Made by a program: the position numbers and the translations under genes. Below are positions 6,734 through 13,164 of a stretch of 13,164 nucleotides of DNA, piece after piece; the stretch's first letter is position 1, and the number at the start of each line of letters is the position of its first letter. The DNA is taken from positions 195,128 through 208,291 of the forward strand of contig NW_003134839.1 in the NCBI RefSeq assembly GCF_000003605.2. Reading direction: 5' to 3'. Source of the stretch: Saccoglossus kowalevskii (lineage: Eukaryota; Hemichordata; Enteropneusta; Harrimaniidae). The notes below the pieces were generated by a model. It saw only the letters and a list, made by a program, of their open reading frames with translations. It was not told where the DNA came from and did not search any database.

Positions 6734-9700
6734 GTACAGTATTTGTGATGTCATTAACATAGCACCACACCTTGTTTTGCCTTTTAAAAACTGGGTAGTA
6801 TTCAATGCAAACAGTGTGTACATTATTCTGAGATGTGAAACTACAACCATGCTATATGTCAATGTTTAAGCTCAAAACTGTTAAAAGCTAAAACTACTAT
6901 TAAATACAACACATCGATTCTAGCTAACATGTTTATAGTTTGGAATTTTGATCACATTCCACATCTAGAAAATAGTTGACTGGACTAAATACTTAATTAT
7001 TCTTTGTTGAATAAAATGTAGTTTTTAAGTGGTTTTTGTTCACGTAAACATATTCACAATTGACTCTCCATCCAACTATAGGTGGAAGGGTTCATTCTAT
7101 GCGAACTCCGTTTCCTGTTACTAAGAGGCAACACATCCATATCGAATTAAGTACGCCGTATGAACACCCGACTCATAGAACGTATGTGGAAAAAACGATG
7201 AACCCAACGGAATGGGCAACTACTGAGTCAAATACCTTAGTTCCCGATACTGATACAGTGAATTCCCAATCTATCAGCAACATATCAGGCACTACATATA
7301 GATACAATAAGACTCGTCCACCGTGGTACTCGCATATGGAAACAGCGAAGACAGAACCATCTGCAAACTTTGCTGACACCACCTCGTCGATATCTTCTAT
7401 TGTGACTATGGATACACACCCAATTCCCACAACAGTCGGTGAGCTTAATAAACGTGTATAATAATTCGATCTTTCATTAATATTTATCTTCACACACTGA
7501 CATCAATGAAACATTTTTATGTTGGTGCTTTTAAGCATGGTGATCAAGAATACCACGAAACGTTTTATCCCACCTGTTCAAGTTGCTGAATGTTAACTTG
7601 CACACTCCCAAAATTTTGCAATCATGTCATTATATTAAATAACGTATGCAGTGTTGCAATATTGGTGGTAGCTTCATCGTTACTGGACGGAGAGAATTGC
7701 TTTTTGTTGCCTTGCTTGCACAACATCATATCGTCTTGACATAGTGTCACTCCTCTCGCTTCTTCTCAGTCTCGCCATCTTCATTTTGACATTGTGGGGG
7801 AGTCAATTTGTGATGAAATTGAGTTTTATGTAGAGCCGGTGCAAATGCACATGCACGCGTAGATAGTACTGTTTCCTGTCTTCGCCCACCATCTTTATAA
7901 TAAGCTAGTATTGATCCATAATTGAAACAGAAAAAAAAATGAAAAAAAAAAATAATCAAATCAATCTATTACCACATGTATTACTATTATTTTAGCTTGT
8001 TTATCTACTCAGTTTCAATATAGTAATGGCCACTGTATCCCATCGGTTTTACGATGTGATGGAGTGAACAACTGCAATGACGATTCAGATGAAGTAGGTT
8101 GTCAAGGTAACCCTTTCAGGCATTCCGGTTTAATCTGTTTCATAGTTCCGACGTAAACGGCTAGTCGATGACATATAACCAATGTCATACCCAAAAATGC
8201 ATTTTTTGTATGCATAATCTGTCTTATTTCATCCCATACTATGTTTATAAAATTAGAATGTGCTTTCGATGAGTTCACATGTGACGATGGAGGATGCATA
8301 CCGCTTCCATATTATTGTGACAATCTGTTTGATTGTAGGGATTACCCTGACGATATTAACATAGTTTCACTCCACTAGCTTGTGATGAAATTGAGTTTTA
8401 TGTAAAGCCAGTGCAAATACGAACATGCACGCGTAGATAGTACTGTTTCCTGTCTTCGGCCACTATATTTATAATAAACTAGTATTGACCCATCATTAAA
8501 ACAGAAAAATAATAATCAAATCAATCTACAATTACCACATGCATTACTATTATTTCAGCTTGTTTATCAACTCAGTTCCAATGTAGTAATGGCCATTGTA
8601 TCCCATCGGGTTTCCGATGTAATGGAATCAACAACTGCAATGACGATTCAGATGAAGTTGGTTGTCAAGGTAACGCTTTCAGGCATTCCAGTTTAATCTG
8701 TTTCATAGTCTCGACGTAAACGGCTAGTCGATGACATATAACCAACATCATATCAAAAAAATGCATTTTTGTGTACGTATAATCTCTCCTATTTTATCCC
8801 ATACTATGTTTAAAAAAGTAGAATGTGCTTTCAATGAGTTCACATGTGACGACGGAGGATGCATACCGATTCATTATTATTGTGACGATCTGTTAGATTG
8901 TCGGGATTACTCTGACGAAATTAACTGTGACAGTAAGTGACAATTGAATTACTAGTAGTTATCATCTTTGAGTAGCTGTGGTGTAAATGCAAATATTAAA
9001 GATATGTAACTACACAGGTTTGTTCAATATAATACCGTGCTGTGTCATATTATCTAAACAACACTTATTCACAACTTCTAAAAAGGTATACGATATTTTC
9101 TGGTGATGCAAATTGTTATGAATTAGAATTAGATTTGCATTTCTCTTCCAAAATAAAACAGATGTAAGTTCAAAAGCAGTGAAATAACATTGGGAATCAC
9201 TGCTGTTATCAGGCAACAATATTGCCTGTTGGAGTTATGCATAACGTCAATTGGACGACAAAACACATATTGATATTCAAGAAGACCCGGATAAGAACAT
9301 AATTTTTAACATTGCTTTGATTTGAATTTCACTGCTAAGGACATATGTTCTAGTTATGAATATTGACCTTACTAATATGGAAATGAGAAACACAATTTAA
9401 TATTGAGTAAAGCACTATACTAATAAAAAATGCAGACAAAAATGTATTCAATTGGATAGTATATTTTCGGTGGCACTGGAAATGTCATAACTATATATAC
9501 GAGCATGTTTTTTGCGTTTATATAAAAATTGTCCAGCACACAATTTTTTTCTAGGTGGTTGGCCCGTCATTTCCAATTATTAGTCAAAAGAGATGGACGG
9601 CGTCTGTAGGAGAGTAAAAACCACATTATATTTCTTAACAATAGTCATTCCAGATATATCTATAATTCAAGCCATATATACTATTATCCTGACGAACATA

Positions 9701-12130
9701 CCAACATAACAGTACGAGTTTGCATATTGCGATATTCAAAGAAGCTTTCACTGCTACTGTAGCGCAATGTTCATAAGACCAAATTGCACTTGCATTTAGA
9801 CGCATTTTATTAGTATGAACACTTCAAATATTGATCACCTTGAATGAGTATTCTTTGGTGAAACATCAACATATATTGAATATTTCATGTACGTGTTTAC
9901 AAGCAAACATTGACCAATCTTTAACATACTGCTACGCTATATTGTTCAGGGCAATTGGATACATTGTTTGTAAGGTTTTTCTTTTATGAATGGGTTAGTA
10001 GAGGCAACTGAAAAACATCGCGCTATATCACTCATGTTATTGTTACCATGTAGTTGTCATGAAATGTATTTTCAAATAGTTCAAGCTAAAATAACCTTTA
10101 TTTACGTGACACCTTACGATAGCACTTCACTTCAGAAGTGCTGATAAATTAACTCGAATAATTTGTATAGTAAATTGGATATTTTATAATGACATTGTCT
10201 TTACATATATATATATATGCATAGGATAATTTCCTCCAAACTGACTACTGTTACATTACATACGATGTCAGTTTCGACGTAAGTGTTGTTATGAAACCAT
10301 TGCGTGTATAATTAAATTTTGATACAAAGTTAGTTTTAATTGATTAGGATGTACGATGGACCAGTTCAAATGTCAGCGTGAAGCTTGTATAGATTTATAC
10401 CGCATGTGTGATGGCAGTACTGACTGTAATCACCCTTATGACGAGGCTTATTGCAATGGTATGTATTAAAAGCACCATCAAAATATCAACTGTTATCATT
10501 TTATGTTTAGTGTGAAATAGTATTTATCACCAGCACCTACAAATATTCCAAATGATGGTTATTTTTCTAGGTTGTGGTGAAGGAAATTTTCAGTGTATGG
10601 ACGGGCTGTATTGTGTTCCCGACGTGTTTGTGTGTGATCGTGGTATCGACTGCCGAGATGGCTCTGACGAGTATGGTCCGCAGTGTTCATGTAAGTGTTA
10701 ATATACAGCATGTCACCGCAACTTTGTAATAATGTGTCCTACATCTACGAGGTCTCATTGGTTGGTTGGTACCACGTCCTGTTCGATTATCAGAGGATAG
10801 TTTGGCAATGCTGCGGTGAATACACGAACACAAGCATACCACTGAATGTATACTGCATTATTTCGCTGTAATCTAATTGAAATATTATTACAACTGAACA
10901 CTATGACCTGATAATTCGGATCGGATGGGAATGCTTGCACACATATTAATCATATATATTCTGGTGATTTTAACTTTAAATATATTTTTTAATTGTTGCT
11001 ATTACCAGGGTGCAGTGTAACTGAATTCACATGTGATGGGACTAAATGTATACCATTATCAGATGTTTGCAATGGTGTTAGTAACTGTGATGACAATGCT
11101 GATGAGATCGATTGTGGTATGTCGTTTTAATTATTGTTACCACTTTTGGTCATTTCAATAACTATTCCGGTCGTGTGTTTATTTCTGTTTGTTGTATCTA
11201 TGTAGATTTGTAGCCAGTTACAGTATTTGTCGTATCTAGATTTCAAATCACCGAAGTTGTTTTCACATACAGATTAGCGTTCGGCATGCATATTAATAAA
11301 AACTAGTTTTTGTTCGTTTACATGTAATTTACACACTTTTCGTTTTGGTAGTCGATTCCTATAACACCTATTCTATGAGGGGTTTAGTTTCGAGGTCTAT
11401 TCAGATAAACAACTTTGAAGAAACAGTCACATATATAACACATGTCAAGAAACTAAAGTCCACTCGTATACGCAATGAACAAGAAGTTCATCGTAATTGA
11501 CTTATTGAGTTTCAGATCTCTTATTAAATGTTTATTAAATAAACAAAACTTTTCATGATTTAATATTCCGTTTCGTATGTCCTTAATTTGAATATTTGTG
11601 ATCAGCGTATTACAAATCCCGCGAGATTTAAGTCCACCCGTACGATTAACTGTACGTAATAAACAAAACAACACAACACAACAGTCATCATTATTGATTG
11701 TTAGGTTTGTGATTATATGTTTATTAAATAAAGACCAAATCTAAACTTTTCCGTAATTCAATATTCTGCTTAACAATTACTGTCACATATATAACGAGAT
11801 GATAATCACTGACATATACATCCACTAATCAAAATAGATTATTGTATAGGGATTTCAACAAAGTACAATGAACAAGGAATAATACACTAAATGAAATGCA
11901 ATACAATATGAGATACGAATTTGATTTTTCACAGTAGCGTGGAATATTGCCAATTCAAAACTGTATTTAAAGTCCTACATTATAATGATCTAAGAATACA
12001 TGTTCATACCCCTAGATCATGTGTGTGGCCCTAGTAAATATTATTGTGGCAATGGTTACTGTATTGGCAATGAGTGGGTCTGTGATACCGTCCTTGATTG
12101 TATGGATAACAGTGATGAGAATGGTTGTGA
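6595..12130 (+). CDS. Type II transmembrane protein with a glycosylated stalk and LDLa repeats (multi-exon, 3' partial)
   Basis: Predicted spliced model: 6595-6733, 7082-7438, 7996-8106, 8559-8669, 8822-8932, 10348-10458, 10571-10690, 11009-11116, 12016-12130. All internal introns are GT-AG and phase 1, and the first residue of each module is split across the junction. The protein would have a 22-residue cytoplasmic tail, one signal anchor, a 120-residue Ser/Thr-rich stalk and seven LDLa modules. LDLa modules bind calcium and ligand in the extracellular space. The layout resembles corin, enteropeptidase and TMPRSS-type proteins, but no protease, SRCR, SEA, CUB or frizzled domain is seen before the window ends. 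It could equally be an LDLa-only receptor. The model skips the broken exon at 8257-8378. Transcription and splicing are inferred from sequence only. Confidence 0.75.
6734..7081 (+). other. Intron 1
   Basis: This 348-base, AT-rich segment begins GTACAG and ends CCAACTATAG. Nothing else is recognisable in it. Confidence 0.65.
7082..7438 (+). CDS. Exon 2: Ser/Thr-rich extracellular stalk
   Basis: The 357-base exon encodes 119 residues in phase 1 and adds residues 47-165. It is rich in Thr, Ser, Pro and His, has no Cys, and carries two N-glycosylation sequons (N-I-S at about residue 113 and N-K-T at about 122). This fits a mucin-like, extended stem between the membrane anchor and the first LDLa module. 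The donor is GTGAGC. No SEA domain signature (G-SVVV or similar) is visible. The frame continues open past the donor for only seven codons before a stop, which supports the chosen splice site. Confidence 0.72.
7439..7995 (+). other. Intron 2; its 3' part is the start of the tandem duplication
   Basis: GTGAGC to a pyrimidine-rich TATTATTTTAG acceptor. The last 255 bases (from 7741) belong to the duplicated unit and recur before exon A2. They include an A-rich run near 7930-7952. A hexamer AATAAG at 7899-7904 corresponds to AATAAA in the second copy. Confidence 0.65.
7741..8360. repeat. Tandem duplication, copy 1 (LDLa exons A1 and B1)
   Basis: This copy of about 620 bases matches 8361-8925 along its whole length, including the intron between the two exons. 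By my count exon A differs at 10 of 111 bases and exon B at 10 of 104, so identity is roughly 90%. The unit starts at ATAGTGTCACTCC and ends at GATATTAAC, directly abutting the second copy. A segment of about 50 bases near 7760-7810 is missing from copy 2. High intron similarity indicates a recent segmental event rather than ancient exon duplication. Confidence 0.9.
7996..8106 (+). CDS. Exon A1: LDLa module lacking its second cysteine
   Basis: The acceptor TATTATTTTAG precedes a 111-base, phase 1-1 exon of 37 codons, and the donor is GTAACC. The module has the LDLa pattern (C, then FQ-x-SNGHCIP, then [16 protein letters not shown]) with five of six cysteines. The second cysteine position is TAT (Tyr), where the duplicate A2 has TGT. 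Loss leaves an unpaired partner, probably the fourth-position cysteine, since LDLa cysteines pair 1-3, 2-5, 4-6 and the second should bind the fifth. The exon may be misfolding-prone or decaying, or the base may be polymorphic. Frame and splice sites remain intact. Confidence 0.75.
8257..8378 (+). pseudogene. Exon B1: LDLa exon cut by the duplication junction
   Basis: After an AAATTAG acceptor the frame reads [16 protein letters not shown], then [17 protein letters not shown]. It then leaves homology with exon B2 at 8360, runs five more codons (IVSLH) and stops at TAG 8376-8378. The SDE becomes PDD, and the sixth cysteine and the GTAAGT donor present in B2 are missing. No good donor exists before the stop. 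Splicing to it would give a truncated protein, so it is most likely skipped; skipping preserves the phase 1 frame from A1 to A2. It could also serve as an alternative last exon. Confidence 0.75.
8473..8478 (+). terminator. AATAAA hexamer after the truncated exon (possible cryptic polyadenylation signal)
   Basis: This hexamer lies 95 bases after the stop of the broken exon B1. The equivalent site in copy 1 is AATAAG (7899-7904), so one base distinguishes them. If B1 is used as a last exon this could end the transcript. No downstream GT-rich element stands out, so use is speculative. Confidence 0.25.
8559..8669 (+). CDS. Exon A2: LDLa module with all six cysteines
   Basis: The acceptor is TTATTTCAG and the donor GTAACG; the exon is 111 bases and phase 1-1. 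The module reads [15 protein letters not shown], then [17 protein letters not shown], with the six cysteines spaced as in LDLa. Two of the usual calcium-ligand aspartates (in CDG and in the xDC position) are Asn here, while the later D-x-S-D-E acids are kept, so calcium affinity may be altered. It differs from A1 by five residues, including the restored second Cys. Confidence 0.85.
8822..8932 (+). CDS. Exon B2: LDLa module
   Basis: The acceptor AAAAGTAG and donor GTAAGT flank a 111-base phase 1-1 exon. The protein reads [16 protein letters not shown], then [18 protein letters not shown]. All six cysteines are present, with the aspartates of CDD and LDC and the SDE acids retained, so this should be a calcium-binding LDLa. 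It is the intact counterpart of the broken exon B1. Confidence 0.88.
9210..9228. repeat. Short inverted repeat (7-base stem, 5-base loop)
   Basis: CAGGCAA and TTGCCTG are perfect complements separated by CAATA. A small hairpin could form in single-stranded nucleic acid, but such structures are common and no role is implied. Confidence 0.5.
10121..10142. repeat. Short inverted repeat (8-base stem, 6-base loop)
   Basis: AGCACTTC and GAAGTGCT are perfect complements around ACTTCA. It lies within the intron before exon C, about 205 bases upstream of the acceptor. Confidence 0.5.
10203..10218. repeat. AT dinucleotide microsatellite
   Basis: About six AT units run in a row in the intron before exon C. 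Likely polymorphic simple sequence. Confidence 0.6.
10348..10458 (+). CDS. Exon C: LDLa module with a changed SDE motif
   Basis: The acceptor is TTGATTAG and the donor GTATGT; the exon is 111 bases and phase 1-1. It encodes [20 protein letters not shown], then [16 protein letters not shown]. All six cysteines and the four expected side-chain calcium ligands (Asp of CDG, Asp of TDC, and the Asp and Glu of YDE) are present. The usual Ser of SDE is Tyr and the CIP proline is Asp. Otherwise it is a standard-length LDLa. The fold should be conserved. Confidence 0.85.
10571..10690 (+). CDS. Exon D: LDLa module, slightly longer than the others
   Basis: TATTTTTCTAG acceptor and GTAAGT donor; 120 bases, phase 1-1. 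The sequence reads [20 protein letters not shown], then [18 protein letters not shown], with six cysteines and full calcium-ligand acids. Three extra residues lie in the loops (between Cys 2 and 3 and before Cys 6). The intron before it is only 112 bases. Confidence 0.88.
11009..11116 (+). CDS. Exon E: LDLa module
   Basis: GCTATTACCAG acceptor and GTATGT donor; 108 bases, phase 1-1. It encodes [20 protein letters not shown], then [16 protein letters not shown]. Six cysteines are in register. As in exon A2, the first two calcium-ligand aspartates are Asn and only the D-E pair remains, and SDE is ADE. The splice join creates a Trp codon across the D/E junction. Confidence 0.87.
11117..12015 (+). 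other. Intron between exons E and F, containing a diverged repeat array
   Basis: This 899-base intron has no exon-like frame. Its middle part (about 11420-11800) carries repeated words described as a separate repeat. The acceptor is CATACCCCTAG, short in pyrimidines but followed directly by the LDLa frame. Confidence 0.6.
11426..11795. repeat. Diverged direct repeats of about 175-190 bases in the E/F intron
   Basis: Several words recur in the same order. AAGTCCAC is at 11456 and 11630; ATGTTTATTAAATAAA is at 11528 and 11717. CTTTTC with a following AATATTC is at 11549 and 11746, and GTCACATATATAAC is at 11426 and 11782. The order suggests at least two diverged copies of a tandem unit, possibly a decayed non-autonomous transposon or satellite. 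Between the copies a short ACAAC-rich run lies at 11663-11683. Confidence 0.6.
12016..12130 (+). CDS. Exon F: LDLa module, last supported exon in the window
   Basis: After CATACCCCTAG the frame reads [20 protein letters not shown], then [16 protein letters not shown], a full six-cysteine LDLa with its calcium-ligand acids. The 3' border is ambiguous. TGTGAGTAAGT contains two overlapping donors: GTAAGT (cut after 12130, phase 2) and GTGAGT (cut after 12126, phase 1, splitting the sixth Cys codon). I chose GTAAGT because it keeps the cysteine and is the stronger consensus; the alternative gives a 111-base exon like A, B and C. Without splicing the frame stops at TAA within the donor. Confidence 0.8.
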
Positions 12131-13164
12131 GTAAGTAATGCTATATTATATATGTTAACTATGAATTGTAAATGGGTAGAAATATAGATGTTCACATACA
12201 ACGCAAATATAGATGTATTAAAGTAGCGAGAGGGGAAACATAATTTATAGTTTAATGGAGTTTAGGACTTTCCTCACCAGTTACTATGCATGCAGTTATG
12301 GCAATGTATATGTTTTCAGAAAGCTGAGATATAGCAGAATATGATCATGTATGTTTCGTATTGATATTTGCTCAGGGGATTAAGTTACGATCGTTCCCGT
12401 TAACCTCCTAAACGGAGAGTTTTTTTGCGGGATTGGCCGTTTCTCGGTGTTCCTTTTTTCTATGTATCTGATCTTTTCACTGTTGCTTTATAGGACAATG
12501 ATCTTTGAGAATGCGTCTCGAAATGTGTATGTGTCCCATAGTTAGAGAGATAGAGCCTGTTGAACTTCATGGACTAAATTTTACGAACGTGTTTCTGTTC
12601 CCAAGGCCGTAACTCAACGTCGACGGCTCACATAAACGTCCATTAGACATCATATTTTAGCCCATTTTGTGGCGAATAGATTGTGTAATTTGTACATCGT
12701 TAGCGTAGAGAAAAGTGTTGAAAGATGACATCTTCAATAGTTATGATAGTCAAAAATTAGTTTCAGTAAAAATTCAATAAAACGTTTTTTTCGAATTTGG
12801 CAACAGATAAACAGCTAACTAATGACAAAATGTCTACCATTTCGATCATAATTTGTAAATATACAAGTATCTGATATGCGTGGAATGTTAGATTGTGAAA
12901 GATTGGTTGATTGTTTCCTAAAACGTGACAAAACTTAGCAGTTTCGTCGAAAGTGGGTGCTAACTTGAGCAAGATGGCGTACCGCGCAATTAATTTGTTC
13001 AAGTCCTTTTGTTATGTTGAACAGCGTCAACAGTACAATCGGTTCTCTAAACATAGGACGGGCCTTCATGACAGCATATATTTACTTACGTGATATACAT
13101 GCCTTCAAGTACAGATATGTTTGCATTACTCTCAGCTTATGGAGTGTGTACCGTTTATCGGATT
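12131..13164. other. Intron or 3' flank; no exon supported
   Basis: No LDLa, protease, SRCR or other domain was recognised here on either strand. A stretch around 12390-12660 is less AT-rich than its surroundings and may be an unrecognised repeat. A weak candidate small last exon (12494-12545) with an AATAAA at 12776-12781 is discussed as a finding. A 39-codon frame starting at 12974 has a good start context but no other support. Confidence 0.4.

Larger units (their letters stand above)
8361..8925. repeat. Tandem duplication, copy 2 (LDLa exons A2 and B2)
   Basis: Second copy of the unit at 7741-8360, with both exons intact. It lacks about 50 bases present near the start of copy 1. The right end is set by the last base matching copy 1 (TTAAC, 8921-8925), after which this copy continues into the original end of exon B. 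Confidence 0.9.
8933..10347 (+). other. Large intron between exons B2 and C; no further exon seen
   Basis: This 1415-base, AT-rich intron has donor GTAAGT and acceptor TTGATTAG. I searched it on both strands for LDLa spacing (CDG..DC..SDE) and for flanking splice sites and found none. It contains two small perfect inverted repeats (9210-9228 and 10121-10142) and an AT dinucleotide run at 10203-10218. Confidence 0.6.

Noticed and set aside
6576-6770. Minus-strand frame over exon 1
   Set aside because: Opposite-strand shadow of an exon whose plus-strand reading has a good start, anchor and donor joining in frame to exon 2.
7747-7959. Minus-strand frame with a Phe-rich start
   Set aside because: Its start is the complement of the A-rich run near 7930-7952 and the region is duplicated intron, so it is not a gene.
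8933-10347. Searched for a missed LDLa exon in the largest intron
   Set aside because: No Cys-rich frame with CDG and SDE spacing next to AG and GT borders was found on the plus strand.
11426-11795. Considered as a CRISPR-like array
   Set aside because: Repeat words are diverged and long-spaced, lie in an animal intron, and have no identical direct repeats with unique spacers.
12974-13093. Plus-strand frame of 39 codons with a strong start context (AAGATGG)
   Set aside because: Too short, no motif, no donor of consensus quality and no polyadenylation signal. Worth noting only as a possible first exon of another gene if expression data show it.

Overview
This window looks like genomic DNA from an animal, most likely an invertebrate. 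It is AT-rich, has no dense bacterial-style coding, and its real coding segments are short exons with GT/AG borders. It carries single-exon LDL-receptor class A (LDLa) cassettes with phase 1 introns. It also carries a DIRS-type (tyrosine-recombinase) retrotransposon relic and a non-LTR reverse-transcriptase scrap. A marine invertebrate such as a hemichordate or other non-vertebrate deuterostome would fit, but the species call is only a guess.

Layout. (1) 1-1385: 3' end of a plus-strand gene, with a probable intron, a terminal exon (650-938) encoding a charged coiled coil and a Ser/His/Lys-rich tail, then a 3' UTR with a polyadenylation signal at 1358-1363. (2) 1386-3400: AT-rich intergenic DNA with no gene that I can support. 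(3) 3402-3614 (minus): a decayed non-LTR reverse-transcriptase fragment. (4) About 3775-5735: a GC-richer island that is a broken DIRS-like retrotransposon. Pieces of reverse transcriptase, RNase H and tyrosine recombinase follow in that order, frames are shifted repeatedly, and the catalytic core of the reverse transcriptase is missing. (5) 6595 to at least 12130: a plus-strand multi-exon gene that I read as a type II transmembrane protein. It has a short cytoplasmic tail, one signal anchor, a Ser/Thr-rich N-glycosylated stalk, then a string of LDLa modules, one per exon. (6) 12131-13164: no supported exon. The gene probably continues beyond the window, or ends in a small weakly supported exon near 12494.

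The most informative structure is a recent tandem duplication of about 600 bp (7741-8360 and 8361-8925) inside the LDLa gene. It carries two LDLa exons, A and B. The junction falls inside exon B of the first copy, so that copy loses its sixth cysteine and splice donor and runs into a stop. Exon A of the first copy has also lost its second cysteine (Cys to Tyr). Because the introns are phase 1, skipping the broken exon keeps the reading frame. The gene has the layout of corin, enteropeptidase and TMPRSS-type proteins (N-in signal anchor, stalk, LDLa string), but no protease, SRCR, CUB or frizzled domain is visible here, so its full identity is open. I found no RNA genes, CRISPR arrays or prokaryotic signals.
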